Source: Confluentibacter flavum
GTDB lineage: Bacteria; Bacteroidota; Bacteroidia; Flavobacteriales; Flavobacteriaceae
Reading direction: 5' to 3'
Length of the DNA: 64,000 bases
Assembly (NCBI RefSeq): GCF_002843175.1
Contig: NZ_PJEO01000049.1
Coordinates: forward strand, 52,342 to 116,341
Shown: piece by piece, positions 45,394 to 52,780 of the stretch
Position numbering within the stretch: the stretch's first letter is position 1
Layout: every line of letters begins with the position of its first letter
The notes under the pieces: model-generated
The model's database searches: none
The model's input: the letters and a program-made list of their open reading frames with translations, nothing else
What the model was told of the DNA's origin: nothing
Position numbers and translations under genes: made by a program

Positions 45394-46155
45394 TTGTTTG
45401 ATCTAAGTGACAAAGTAGCCTTAGTTACTGGGGCAAGTAGAGGGATAGGTAAAGCCATTGCTGAAGCATTGGGGAAAAATGGAGCGACCGTTATTGTGTC
45501 AAGTAAAGATGTAGAAGGTTGTAGAAATGTAGTTGAGGAATTTACTAAAAAAGGAATGTCTGCTTATAGCATACCTTGTGACATTACTCAAAAAAATGAC
45601 ATAGATGAATTAGTAAAGGTTTCTATTTCTAATTATGGAAAAATCGACATTTTAGTAAGTTGTGTAGGTTTAGCCACTGTGGAGTCTTTTTTAGAAATTG
45701 ATTCCGATAAATTTAAGGAATCCATTGAAATCAATTTACAAAGCGCTATTTATTTAACTAAACAAATCTTACCAGGAATGGTAAAACGTAAAGATGGGGT
45801 AATTATTTATATTGGAAGTATAGCAGCAGTTAGAGGTAATAAAAATATTGGATTATATGGGATTGCAAAAGCTGGATTGGTACAATTAGCAAAAAATATA
45901 GCTGTTGAGTATGGACCAGATAATATTCGTGCAAACGCTATATCACCAGGTTTAATTGATACATCCTTTTCTGAATCTTTATTAAATGAAAAAGAATTTA
46001 TGAAAATGCGTTTACAAAACACCCCGCTTCGTAGAGTGGGAACACCTGATGAAGTTGCTGGTGTTGCTGTATTACTCGCTTCAAAATGTGGTAGTTTTAT
46101 TACTGGGCAAAATATAATAGTTGATGGAGGTACAACTATTAGTGATGGTAACTAA
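45394..46155 (+). CDS. SDR family oxidoreductase, first of a pair
   Basis: A classical short-chain dehydrogenase of 253 residues. It has TGASRGIG at 12-19 and the catalytic S142, Y155 and K159. The usual NAG stretch is SCVG here, a small departure. The start is TTG at 45394, since no ATG lies before the conserved Rossmann strand. It lies 21 bp after the FAH gene and 9 bp before a second SDR. Substrate unknown; reduction or oxidation of an aliphatic intermediate is likely. Confidence 0.87.
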   Translation: MFDLSDKVALVTGASRGIGKAIAEALGKNGATVIVSSKDVEGCRNVVEEFTKKGMSAYSIPCDITQKNDIDELVKVSISNYGKIDILVSCVGLATVESFLEIDSDKFKESIEINLQSAIYLTKQILPGMVKRKDGVIIYIGSIAAVRGNKNIGLYGIAKAGLVQLAKNIAVEYGPDNIRANAISPGLIDTSFSESLLNEKEFMKMRLQNTPLRRVGTPDEVAGVAVLLASKCGSFITGQNIIVDGGTTISDGN

Positions 46156-46164
46156 TAAATTATT

Positions 46165-46932
46165 ATGTCAAGGTTTAAAAATAAAGTATGTTTAGTGACG
46201 GGAGCAGCTTCTGGCATAGGTAGAGCAACTGCTATGAGCTTTGCCAAAGAAGGAGCAAAAGTTGTAGTATCAGACGTTTCTAGCAAAGGAATAGATGTTG
46301 TAGAAACCATAAAAAGTCTGGGAGGGGAAGCTTTTTATCAACATTGTGATATTTCTGATTGGCATTCTGTTGAACTATTAATAGAAAAGGTAGTAGAGGT
46401 ATATGGGAAGTTAGATTGTGCTGTTAATTCCGCTGGTATTGCAGGACAAGTTTCTCAACCAATACATAGTTATCCATTTGCAGATTGGCATAAGCAAATT
46501 GCTGTTAATTTGACAGGTTCATGGTATTTTCTAAAAGCAAGTATAAACCAAATGCTCGAACAAGGTAGTGGCTCAATTGTTTTGGTATCATCAGCTGCAG
46601 GTTTGAGTGGGCATTCAGAAAACTCACCTTATTCTGCCTCCAAACATGGAATAGTAGGACTTACACGAACTGCTGCTTTAGAGTACGCTGATAAAAATAT
46701 TAGAATAAACTGTGTTTGCCCTACAGCTATTGAAACACCAATGATTATGGAAGGACGAAGAAATTTAGCTCAAGACCCTGAAGCACTTATGGCTATAAAT
46801 AATTACCAAGCTATGAAACGTATGGGACAGCCTGAAGAAGTCGCATCAGTTAATTTATGGCTTTGCTCCCATGAGTCTTCCTTTATTACAGGATGCGCTA
46901 TGCCAGTTGATGGGGGAGCTTTATCAAAATAA
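46165..46932 (+). CDS. SDR family oxidoreductase, second of a pair
   Basis: A classical SDR of 255 residues. It has TGAASGIG at 12-19, NSAG at 88-91, and catalytic S143, Y156 and K160. Asp37 at the end of the second strand (VVVSDVSS) suggests NAD rather than NADP preference. It differs strongly from the adjacent SDR, so the two are not a recent duplication. It precedes the cupin gene by 8 bp and belongs to the same transcription unit. Confidence 0.88.
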   Translation: MSRFKNKVCLVTGAASGIGRATAMSFAKEGAKVVVSDVSSKGIDVVETIKSLGGEAFYQHCDISDWHSVELLIEKVVEVYGKLDCAVNSAGIAGQVSQPIHSYPFADWHKQIAVNLTGSWYFLKASINQMLEQGSGSIVLVSSAAGLSGHSENSPYSASKHGIVGLTRTAALEYADKNIRINCVCPTAIETPMIMEGRRNLAQDPEALMAINNYQAMKRMGQPEEVASVNLWLCSHESSFITGCAMPVDGGALSK

Positions 46933-46940
46933 TTTAATCT

Positions 46941-47435
46941 ATGAAAATTCAAAATAAAATTCATAGGGTAGTAACAGGACACACAAGAGAAGGAACTGCT
47001 ATATTTACTTCCGATCTGGAGTTGGAAACAAAAATTATTCCTACCGGTGATGCTGCCATGTCCTTAATTTGGTCGACTGAGAATGTACCAGCTAATTTAA
47101 ATGATGAGGCAGATGGCAGTTTTAAGCAAGCAGGAACTACATTACATGGAGGGTCTGTAATTAGAGTAGTTGATATGCTACCTGGGAACTCATCTCCTTT
47201 TCATCGCACATCTAGTATTGATTATGGCATTGTCCTAAGTGGACAGGTTGAATTGGAGCTAGATAATAATGAAACTAGAATATTAAAAGCAGGAGATATA
47301 ATTATTCAAAGAGGAACAATACATCTTTGGAGAAATTTAAGTCAAGATGAAATCTGTCGCATAGTTTTTGTGCTAATTGAGGCCAAACCATATGAAGTTA
47401 ATGGTAAATCTTTAGAAGAATTCATGGAACATTAA
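46941..47435 (+). CDS. Cupin domain protein
   Basis: A protein of 164 residues with a single cupin barrel (about 65-150): PFHRTSSIDYGIVLSGQVEL and AGDIIIQRGTIHLWRN. Cupins of this size in aromatic-degradation operons act as small lyases or isomerases or as accessory metal proteins. The naringenin fde operon of Herbaspirillum is, as I recall it, another ring-cleavage operon with a cupin. It is the last enzyme gene of the cluster. No terminator is obvious behind it. Confidence 0.82.
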   Translation: MKIQNKIHRVVTGHTREGTAIFTSDLELETKIIPTGDAAMSLIWSTENVPANLNDEADGSFKQAGTTLHGGSVIRVVDMLPGNSSPFHRTSSIDYGIVLSGQVELELDNNETRILKAGDIIIQRGTIHLWRNLSQDEICRIVFVLIEAKPYEVNGKSLEEFMEH

Positions 47436-47560
47436 CTGGGTAAGTATGGAATTTGCATACAGAGTTCATTACTTTTTAGCATGATTTTTTGCAAAAGATA
47501 TTATTAATTAGTTATCAATAAAACTAATGTAGAAAATGGAAATAAATGAAATGATAAATA

Positions 47561-48133
47561 ATGGAAGAAAATAGTCATTGTAACAAATCTTTTAATAAAA
47601 TTGTTTTTTCAGAAAAGGAAACCAAAAACAGAGAGTTTGATAATTGTACTTTTAGTAACTGCGATTTTTCAAACACCTCATTTGTATCAAGTATGTTCAC
47701 TAATTGTTCATTTAGTAATTCTAACTTAACAATGGCTAAATTTAACCACTCTCAATTGGATAACATTGGATTTAAGGAATGTAAACTATTAGGAGTTAAT
47801 TTTAGCTTGTGTAGTGATTTCCTGTTTTCAGTGAAATTTGACGGCTGTATTCTAGACTGTTGTTCCTTCAACAGAAAAAAACTACATAATACACCTTTTA
47901 TTAATTCTTCAGTAAAAGATGTTGATTTTACAGATTGTGATTTAACAAATTCGCTATTCCAAAATACAGATTTGTCAAATACCACATTTAATAGCACTAA
48001 TCTTAAATCAGTTAATTTTCTCACTGCTAAAAATTATAGCATTGATCCGGAAATGAACAATATTAAAAAAGCTAAATTTTCTCATCAAGATGTTATTGGA
48101 TTGTTAAGTAAATATGATATTATTATTGAATAG
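47561..48133 (+). CDS. Pentapeptide-repeat protein
   Basis: A protein of 190 residues built of pentapeptide repeats of the A(N/D)LxF / CxFxN type (for example NCDFSNTSFVSSMFTNCSF and LTNSLFQNTDLSNTTF), predicted to form a right-handed beta-helix. Such proteins can mimic DNA or bind gyrase, but many have no known role. It is separate from the catabolic operon (125-bp gap) and is the last gene before attR, so it may belong to the mobile element rather than to the pathway. Confidence 0.8.
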   Translation: MEENSHCNKSFNKIVFSEKETKNREFDNCTFSNCDFSNTSFVSSMFTNCSFSNSNLTMAKFNHSQLDNIGFKECKLLGVNFSLCSDFLFSVKFDGCILDCCSFNRKKLHNTPFINSSVKDVDFTDCDLTNSLFQNTDLSNTTFNSTNLKSVNFLTAKNYSIDPEMNNIKKAKFSHQDVIGLLSKYDIIIE

Positions 48134-48465
48134 TTCTGTTTACATATTATAAATAAAGAACATCATCAATTTTAAATTTTTACTTGGACTAAAAGTAGAT
48201 CATTGGGTATTAGATCTAATGGTTCCAATCCTTTTTAAGATAGCAATAATAAGATTTAAAAATGATTTGTATCAGTTCACTCTTGGTTGAATTTTTTTTA
48301 AATTTCAGCAATGTTTTGTTTATACAACTAAATCAATTTTGACTATATTGCATTAAATATTTCAATAATCCGAAAACTCAAAACTGCATACGTTTTTGCA
48401 TACGATTTTATAATTTGAAGGGCTCGTGAGCCCAGTAAATGTGTTTAAAATTTGATAGGCACAGA
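48134..48465. other. Gene-free right end of the island
   Basis: 332 bp with no supported frame. It holds the 12-bp-spaced TGCATACG repeats (48385-48404) and a perfect GGGCTC-GT-GAGCCC inverted repeat (48420-48433), both close to attR. It probably contains integrase-binding sites. Confidence 0.55.
48385..48404 (+). repeat. Two TGCATACG repeats 12 bp apart, possible integrase arm sites
   Basis: TGCATACG at 48385-48392 and 48397-48404, then ATTTTAT. The same geometry appears upstream of the third att copy (GTACAC at 50020 and 50032, then CGATTTTAT). Equal spacing at two island ends suggests recombinase arm-type binding sites. Confidence 0.45.
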
Positions 48466-48509
48466 GCTCATAACCCGAAGGTCACTGGTTCGAGTCCAGT
48501 TCCCGCTAC
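48466..48509 (+). repeat. attR of the large island (tRNA-fMet 3' end copy 2)
   Basis: 44 bp identical to 9636-9679. The 5' half of the tRNA is absent, so this is not a gene. It is followed by ACTAG, a terminator hairpin and AGTAC repeats that recur after copy 3. Confidence 0.88.
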
Positions 48510-48520
48510 TAGTAAAGGCA

Positions 48521-48549
48521 AGGCTTTCGAGAAATCGGAAGCCTTTTTT
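48521..48549 (+). terminator. Terminator after att copy 2
   Basis: AGGCTTTCGA (48521-48530), loop GAAA, TCGGAAGCCT (48535-48544, one G-T pair), then Ts. The same structure with compensating changes follows att copy 3, so it is the native tRNA-fMet terminator carried along by each attR. Confidence 0.85.
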
Positions 48550-48581
48550 AATTCCGCTTAGTACAGATTAAGTACTAAATA

Positions 48582-48668
48582 ATGTGTCAAGACCAATTGT
48601 TGTGTTTAAGCAAATATTGTAGTTAATCTATAAAGGAATAATTCTTCACTTTTAACTCCTCTGAACTG
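48582..48668 (-). pseudogene. 3' remnant of an ISAon1-type transposase with IS end
   Basis: On the minus strand the frame ending at 48606 reads QFRGVKSEELFLYRLTTIFA and stop. This matches the C-terminus of the ISAon1 transposase at 60529-60735 (QFRGVKNVEFFLYRLTTIFA). The next bases, to about 48582, match that element's right inverted repeat. The rest of the element is gone. Confidence 0.8.
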
Positions 48669-48693
48669 TTTCTATTATTGATAGAGATCCCAT

Positions 48694-49809
48694 TTAATAC
48701 TTTATATTAAGCCAATATCTGGTACTTTTAAGTTCGCCTGTTTTGATTAGCATTTTTTTATCAACCATATCTTTTAAATCACGAGTAGCGGTAGAAGCCG
48801 AAGTTTTTGCAATTTTTGTATAATTCTCGGCACTTAGACCACCTTTAAAGCCTTCGTATCCAGAATCGAAAAGACGTATAACAACTTTTATTTGTCGTTC
48901 ATTCATAAGTGTTGTGTAGCGGTCAAAAAACTTAGCTTTTTCAATTAAAAAATCAATAAGTTTTAACGTATCGTTTTGAGCATCTAATATGGTTTGCCCA
49001 AAATATAGCAACCAATCGTTAATGTCTAAGCTCTTGTTGTTGTTTTCTAGTGTGTTGTAATACGTTTTTTTGTTACTTTCAATAGTTTTTGATAAGGATA
49101 TTAGAGCAGGTTGCCCTACACTTTGTGCTACAGATTTTTCGGTAAGAGCACGTGCAATACGTCCGTTACCATCTTCAAAAGGGTGAATACACACAAAGTA
49201 TAGGTGTGTAATACCTGCTTTAGCAATTGGTAATACACTATGCTCCGTTTCGGAATGCATGGTATTGAACCATAATACAAACTGCTCCATTTCTTTGAGC
49301 ATGTCATGAGATGGCGGTGCTTCAAAATGAATAGTTGGTTTGTCTAAACGTCCAGATACCACTTGCATTGGGTCTTCATGAGTCCTATAGGTTCCTATGT
49401 CTTTTAAATCTCTTCTGCCATTGGTTAACATTTTATGCCAGTCAAATAATTGTTGGTGTGAGAGTGGTGTGTTGAAGTTTTTGTATAAGTCCACCATCAT
49501 TTCAGAAATACCAAATTCAGCAGGCGCTATCTTTTTCTTATCAACCTTTAATCCTAGATTTCTTTTAATAGAAGATTGAATACTATCTCTGTCTAAATAT
49601 TCGCCTTCAATTTCTGATGTTTTAAGTGCCTCGTTGGATAGTATTTCAACAATTAAATGTTCTTTTTCATTCTCATTTACATGTTTAAAAGCACCTAGAA
49701 CAGTTCCAGTATTCTGAGAGAATTTTAACTCTAAAGTTTTTAGAGCATCCTCATCATATGTAAAATGAGGCCATTCTTTTTGTTGCCAGTTCCAAATTTT
49801 ATGTGCCAT
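48694..49809 (-). CDS. fic: Fic family protein (AMP transferase) with winged-helix tail
   Basis: A protein of 371 residues. An N-terminal helical domain (about 1-85) contains the inhibitory motif T64-SEI-E68-G69, fitting (S/T)xxxE(G/N). The Fic core has HPFEDGNGRIAR at 209-220 with the catalytic His209. A C-terminal winged helix (about 310-371, AENYTKIAKTSASTATRDLK) could bind DNA. Fic enzymes transfer AMP from ATP to target proteins. I use the Met at 49807-49809 (MAHKIWNWQQ), the usual N-terminus, not an in-frame codon ten residues upstream. No antitoxin gene is adjacent; the inhibitory helix is built in. Confidence 0.92.
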   Translation of the reverse strand: MAHKIWNWQQKEWPHFTYDEDALKTLELKFSQNTGTVLGAFKHVNENEKEHLIVEILSNEALKTSEIEGEYLDRDSIQSSIKRNLGLKVDKKKIAPAEFGISEMMVDLYKNFNTPLSHQQLFDWHKMLTNGRRDLKDIGTYRTHEDPMQVVSGRLDKPTIHFEAPPSHDMLKEMEQFVLWFNTMHSETEHSVLPIAKAGITHLYFVCIHPFEDGNGRIARALTEKSVAQSVGQPALISLSKTIESNKKTYYNTLENNNKSLDINDWLLYFGQTILDAQNDTLKLIDFLIEKAKFFDRYTTLMNERQIKVVIRLFDSGYEGFKGGLSAENYTKIAKTSASTATRDLKDMVDKKMLIKTGELKSTRYWLNIKY

Positions 49810-49811
49810 GT

Positions 49812-49864
49812 GAGCTATAAATTTTATTTTATAGCTCAAATATAGCGATAATTTGAGCTATAAA
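49812..49864 (-). promoter_or_regulatory. Fic gene operator/promoter with three GAGCTATAAA sites
   Basis: GAGCTATAAA occurs at 49812-49821, inverted at 49828-49837, and direct again at 49855-49864. On the minus strand TATATTTG (49837-49844) fits the -7 consensus and lies between the sites. Repression by the winged-helix tail of the Fic protein itself is a reasonable hypothesis. Confidence 0.55.
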
Positions 49865-49944
49865 GATGTGTTTTATTCCTCAATATAATTTTTAATTAAT
49901 CTAGGATTGAATTTTTGTTTCCATAAAACGATTGTGTAATTTGT

Positions 49945-49962
49945 AATACAAATATTTGTATT
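49945..49962. repeat. 18-bp perfect palindrome
   Basis: AATACAAAT followed by its complement ATTTGTATT, in the gene-free stretch between the Fic gene and att copy 3. It could be an operator or a protein-binding site; no adjacent gene uses it clearly. Confidence 0.4.
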
Positions 49963-50019
49963 GCGTAAAACATCTCAAAAAATTATGTAAATTTGAATTG
50001 AAAATAATTATAAATCAGA

Positions 50020-50037
50020 GTACACTATTGCGTACAC
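50020..50037 (+). repeat. Two GTACAC repeats 12 bp apart near att copy 3
   Basis: GTACAC at 50020-50025 and 50032-50037, followed by GATTTTAT. The arrangement parallels 48385-48404 ahead of att copy 2 and is a candidate recombinase arm-site pair. Confidence 0.4.
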
Positions 50038-50088
50038 GATTTTATTAAAATAAGGTATTATAGCGCCCAATTCGGTTGTTTTTTCAAA

Positions 50089-50131
50089 CTCATAACCCGA
50101 AGGTCACTGGTTCGAGTCCAGTTCCCGCTAC
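50089..50131 (+). repeat. Third att copy (tRNA-fMet 3' end)
   Basis: 43 bp identical to 9637-9679. The identity with copy 2 continues through ACTAG. It is followed by its own copy of the terminator and AGTACAGAATA repeats (50183-50206). It probably marks the original chromosomal right junction. Confidence 0.87.
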
Positions 50132-50142
50132 TAGCAAAGACA

Positions 50143-50173
50143 AGGGTTTCAAGAGATTGAAGCCCTTTTTTTT
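50143..50173 (+). terminator. Terminator after att copy 3
   Basis: AGGGTTTCAA (50143-50152), loop GAGA, TTGAAGCCCT (50157-50166) with one G-T pair, then a T run. It is homologous to the hairpin at 48521 but with paired base changes, so the structure is conserved. Confidence 0.85.
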
Positions 50174-50359
50174 ATTGTGTCTAGTACAGAATAAGTACAG
50201 AATAAGGGCATTATTGTGGCCAAAATATTAAATGTGATTATTTGTCATCATTTGCAATTAAAGGTTATGAATATTTCAATCCTCACTTTCTTTGTCAATA
50301 AAACATTCTACGCTAGACTTAGGACTTAGCCAAGCAAAAGGACAAAAAAATTTTAAGAT

Positions 50360-50441
50360 GCGGGTGTGGTGGAATTGGTAGACACGCCAGACTTAGGATC
50401 TGGTGCCGCGAGGTGTGGGAGTTCGAGTCTCCCCACCCGTA
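50360..50441 (+). tRNA. tRNA-Leu (TAG)
   Basis: Acceptor GCGGGTG (50360-50366) pairs with CACCCGT (50434-50440). The anticodon loop ACTTAGGA has TAG, the long variable arm TGCCGCGAGGTGTG is typical of class II tRNA-Leu, and the T loop is TTCGAGT. CCA is not encoded in full. Confidence 0.94.
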
Positions 50442-50442
50442 C

Positions 50443-50463
50443 AAAAAGCCGAAGGTTTTTTTT
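50443..50463 (+). terminator. Terminator after tRNA-Leu
   Basis: AAAAAGCC, loop GAA, GGTTTTTT with one G-T pair, starting two bases after the tRNA discriminator. Confidence 0.65.
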
Positions 50464-50637
50464 GATGCCCAGCTGATAGCAAAATATGGTTGGCTTTACC
50501 AAGAAGAGCTAGTTCCCGGTAATGTAAAGAGCGCCTCCCATTTAGAATTGGGTAGGTTATTGGCGCTGCGTGACCAAATTGTGAGAAACAATGCTGACCT
50601 GAAAGGAACCTTAAAAGAAATGAAAGAGCTGTTGTAA
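50463..50637 (+). pseudogene. C-terminal gene remnant after tRNA-Leu
   Basis: A frame of 57 codons reads DAQLIAKYGWLYQEELVPGN and continues as helical, charged sequence to a stop at 50637. Codon use is protein-like. There is no start codon of its own: the only in-frame ATG lies inside the tRNA. It is probably the 3' end of a gene left by insertion or deletion at the tRNA. The family is not recognised. Confidence 0.4.
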
Positions 50638-50821
50638 AACCCTACAACGGACTTTGGATGCATGGCCCTAAAGCGCAATTTATTCTGTTGTTTACAATTG
50701 CCGTAACAATAATAATTCATTTTTATTCAGTAAAGAGAAACAAGTGCTTAATTTTTATTTTGGCGATTTTATCTTAAAACGTGAAAGTTTAAGAAGATAA
50801 TCAAGTAGTTAATAAAGTTAT

Positions 50822-51106
50822 TTAAATGAGATGTCTGTATTCTTCTTTATCTAATTTACTAACTGTCCCATCATTCTCAACATAAACATATTCAAATTCT
50901 TCATTTTTTGTTTCCAATGGATGTGATTTTAATTGAAGTTTCAGGAAAGTTCAGTCAGAAATTCAGTCTATTTTTTTGCTACTTTGTTTTCCGCTTTTAA
51001 TTCGCTTGAGTCTCTTTCGTTAAATTCTTTTCTGTTCTAGAAGCAATGCAATTCGCGGTTTGGCTAGTTTCTCATTATAAATATCGAGTCGATGGGTTGT
51101 ACTCAT
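50822..51106 (-). pseudogene. Decayed small gene with at least three disruptions
   Basis: On the minus strand an ATG at 51104-51106 opens MSTTHRLDIYNEKLAKPRIA and continues to LLLEQKR. It then shifts frame to FNERDSSELKAENKVAKK, meets stops, and resumes in another frame as TKNEEFEYVYVENDGTVSKL to a stop at 50822. The pieces line up as one protein of about 95 residues. I do not recognise the family. It lies between tRNA-Leu and the polysaccharide locus; the rest of 50638-51122 holds nothing I can support. Confidence 0.5.
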
Positions 51107-51122
51107 AATTGTTAAATGCTAA

Positions 51123-51795
51123 TTAAATGTTGTCTAATAAATCAGTTAAAACAGAATTATAGTTGAAATATTGGTTGCAAATTTCTTTTGCCCAACTACA
51201 ATGTTTGGTATAATTATTATTTATCTCCGAAAATACATCAGGCAAATCCTCCATCTTTTTAAAACCAAAAAGCCCACGCCCTGTATTGAAAATTTCACTA
51301 AATCCTGTTTCCTGAACCACTACAGGCTTTGATGATGCAAGGTAAGCAGTGCTTCTTTCGCTAAACCAACCGCTATTGGAAATTACATATCCATGCTTTG
51401 CGATACTCCATTCTCCTTTCGATGCCAAAATATAATCTTTATATGATTGTGGAGTTTTTGTTATTTGTAAAGGATCACAAATATACCATCCTAAATTCTC
51501 CATTTTGCTTTTGGGAGCAGACGCGCTGCCTAGTGCTAACTCAAATTTTTCATTTGTGCTTTCAGGAAGATTTAAAAATTCATTAAATGATTTTGATTTC
51601 ATTCCATATACCTGTTTGTTCCACTGTCCTGTTTTATAACTATCCCATTGCATTACGGTTGTCCAATTGCCAGTTGGGTTTGCATTGAAACATTTCCAAA
51701 GCTCGGAAACTACAGGCTGCCTGCCGGGTAGGTTTCAATATAAATCCATTTTTGGGGCTGGGATACCCTATTCGTTTTTATCTGAGAAAGATTGA
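51123..51795 (-). pseudogene. Truncated, frameshifted glycosyltransferase paralogue
   Basis: The 176-codon open part (51123-51653) aligns with the C-terminal half of the glycosyltransferase at 54585: SNSGWFSERSTAYLASSKPV against SNSGWFSCRSACYLAAGKPV. Coding homology continues upstream as RQPVVSELWKCFNANPTGN and, in another frame, GFILKPTRQ, matching GFLWQPTRQPICLEYW. The shift is explained by a tandem CTGC duplication at 51717-51724. A further shift follows near 51775, and the N-terminal half is missing. Confidence 0.8.
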
Positions 51796-51846
51796 TTACT
51801 GTATCACTTCATCATTACTGGGAAAGAAACAGATAATCATATTGTA

Positions 51847-52743
51847 TTAATTCGGTATTTTCAGTTCTTTGATTTCTCTTATGAATTTTTCTTTTATTTG
51901 ATTTAACTTTAAAATTGCGCCTGTAGCACATTGTTTTGCCTTTTTTTTGGCAGTAAAAGAGAGGCAATAATCCATTGCATCCCCCAAAGCTTGATGGGTG
52001 ATGTTTTTGGAGTTAATCAAAACAGGCCAGTTCAATAATTTTACTTGTAAGGTTATTTTAGCTCCGTCAGCGATAGGATCGACAGGGATAACAGGGACTC
52101 CATTTTTAAGTGCAAGGACAGTTCCATGCAATCGGGTAGTAATTACAACATCCATCTTGGAAATTAAGGATTCAATTTCCCCTTCAGTTTTTAACCCACC
52201 TTGATTTTTTAAAATTGCGGTATCAATCGGAACTACTGCCAATTGGCGACTATCCAAGAAGTTTTCTATCATTTTATTGACCAAATCATGCTTACTCTTT
52301 ATTCCGTATTCTTTTTGTTTGTGCGCCAGTATCAAACCTACTACAGGAATTCTCGGTGGAGGTGCCAAAAAAGTAATGTCAGGATTTGAAGCCCTCGAAC
52401 TATCTCTTTCGTACAGTAAGACAAAAGGGTTCCAATTCTCAAGGGAATCCAATAATGACAAATCCACACCAATTAGTCTGGCACTCGAAAAATGTCTCAA
52501 CATATTTGTAACAGGATATCCATTGCCAAATGGACCACAAACAAATAGAATATCTGTATAGCGATTACTATCTGCTTGGGTCCAGTCTACGGCATTGGGA
52601 AAGGGGAACTGATGATGTACGGCAGTTTCAAATTCGACTTCCGATTCCCTAAGCCAGTCACATACTATATCCCTCGCTATTAAATCACCTGCTGTTGTCC
52701 CCATGTCTTCCCAAGAAAACCATCCGGCTACTAATATTCTCAT
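51847..52743 (-). CDS. Polysaccharide pyruvyl transferase family protein
   Basis: A protein of 298 residues. The C-terminal stretch VVITTRLHGTVLALKNGVPV (near residue 205) is the hallmark of the WcaK/CsaB polysaccharide pyruvyl transferase fold, and the N-terminus MRILVAGWFSWEDMGTTAGD is a Rossmann-like start. It would add a pyruvyl ketal or a related group to a surface glycan. It is expressed on the minus strand 37 bp after the ABC transporter gene, within the surface-polysaccharide locus. Confidence 0.82.
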   Translation of the reverse strand: MRILVAGWFSWEDMGTTAGDLIARDIVCDWLRESEVEFETAVHHQFPFPNAVDWTQADSNRYTDILFVCGPFGNGYPVTNMLRHFSSARLIGVDLSLLDSLENWNPFVLLYERDSSRASNPDITFLAPPPRIPVVGLILAHKQKEYGIKSKHDLVNKMIENFLDSRQLAVVPIDTAILKNQGGLKTEGEIESLISKMDVVITTRLHGTVLALKNGVPVIPVDPIADGAKITLQVKLLNWPVLINSKNITHQALGDAMDYCLSFTAKKKAKQCATGAILKLNQIKEKFIREIKELKIPN

Positions 52744-52780
52744 CTTACTTTAATTTTTAAACAATCGATTTTAACTATAT

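Larger units (their letters stand above)
48466..50131 (+). mobile_element. Second small unit between att copies, carrying a Fic gene
   Basis: About 1.6 kb lies between att copies 2 and 3. It contains a terminator, an ISAon1-type transposase remnant and one Fic gene on the minus strand, but no integrase. It looks like a tandem island that lost its recombinase, or a passenger unit mobilised by the int gene at 9731. Confidence 0.6.

Noticed and set aside
23874..47460. TTGCATAC strings (23874, 29713, 47453, 48396) as a shared operator of the catabolic cluster
   Set aside because: A rough composition estimate gives two to three chance occurrences in this window, the spacing to genes is inconsistent, and one lies downstream of the operon; only the paired copies near attR are kept, for another reason.
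50413..50462. ATG-started ORF overlapping tRNA-Leu
   Set aside because: The start lies inside the tRNA variable arm and T arm; only the part after the terminator looks like coding sequence, and it is treated as a remnant.
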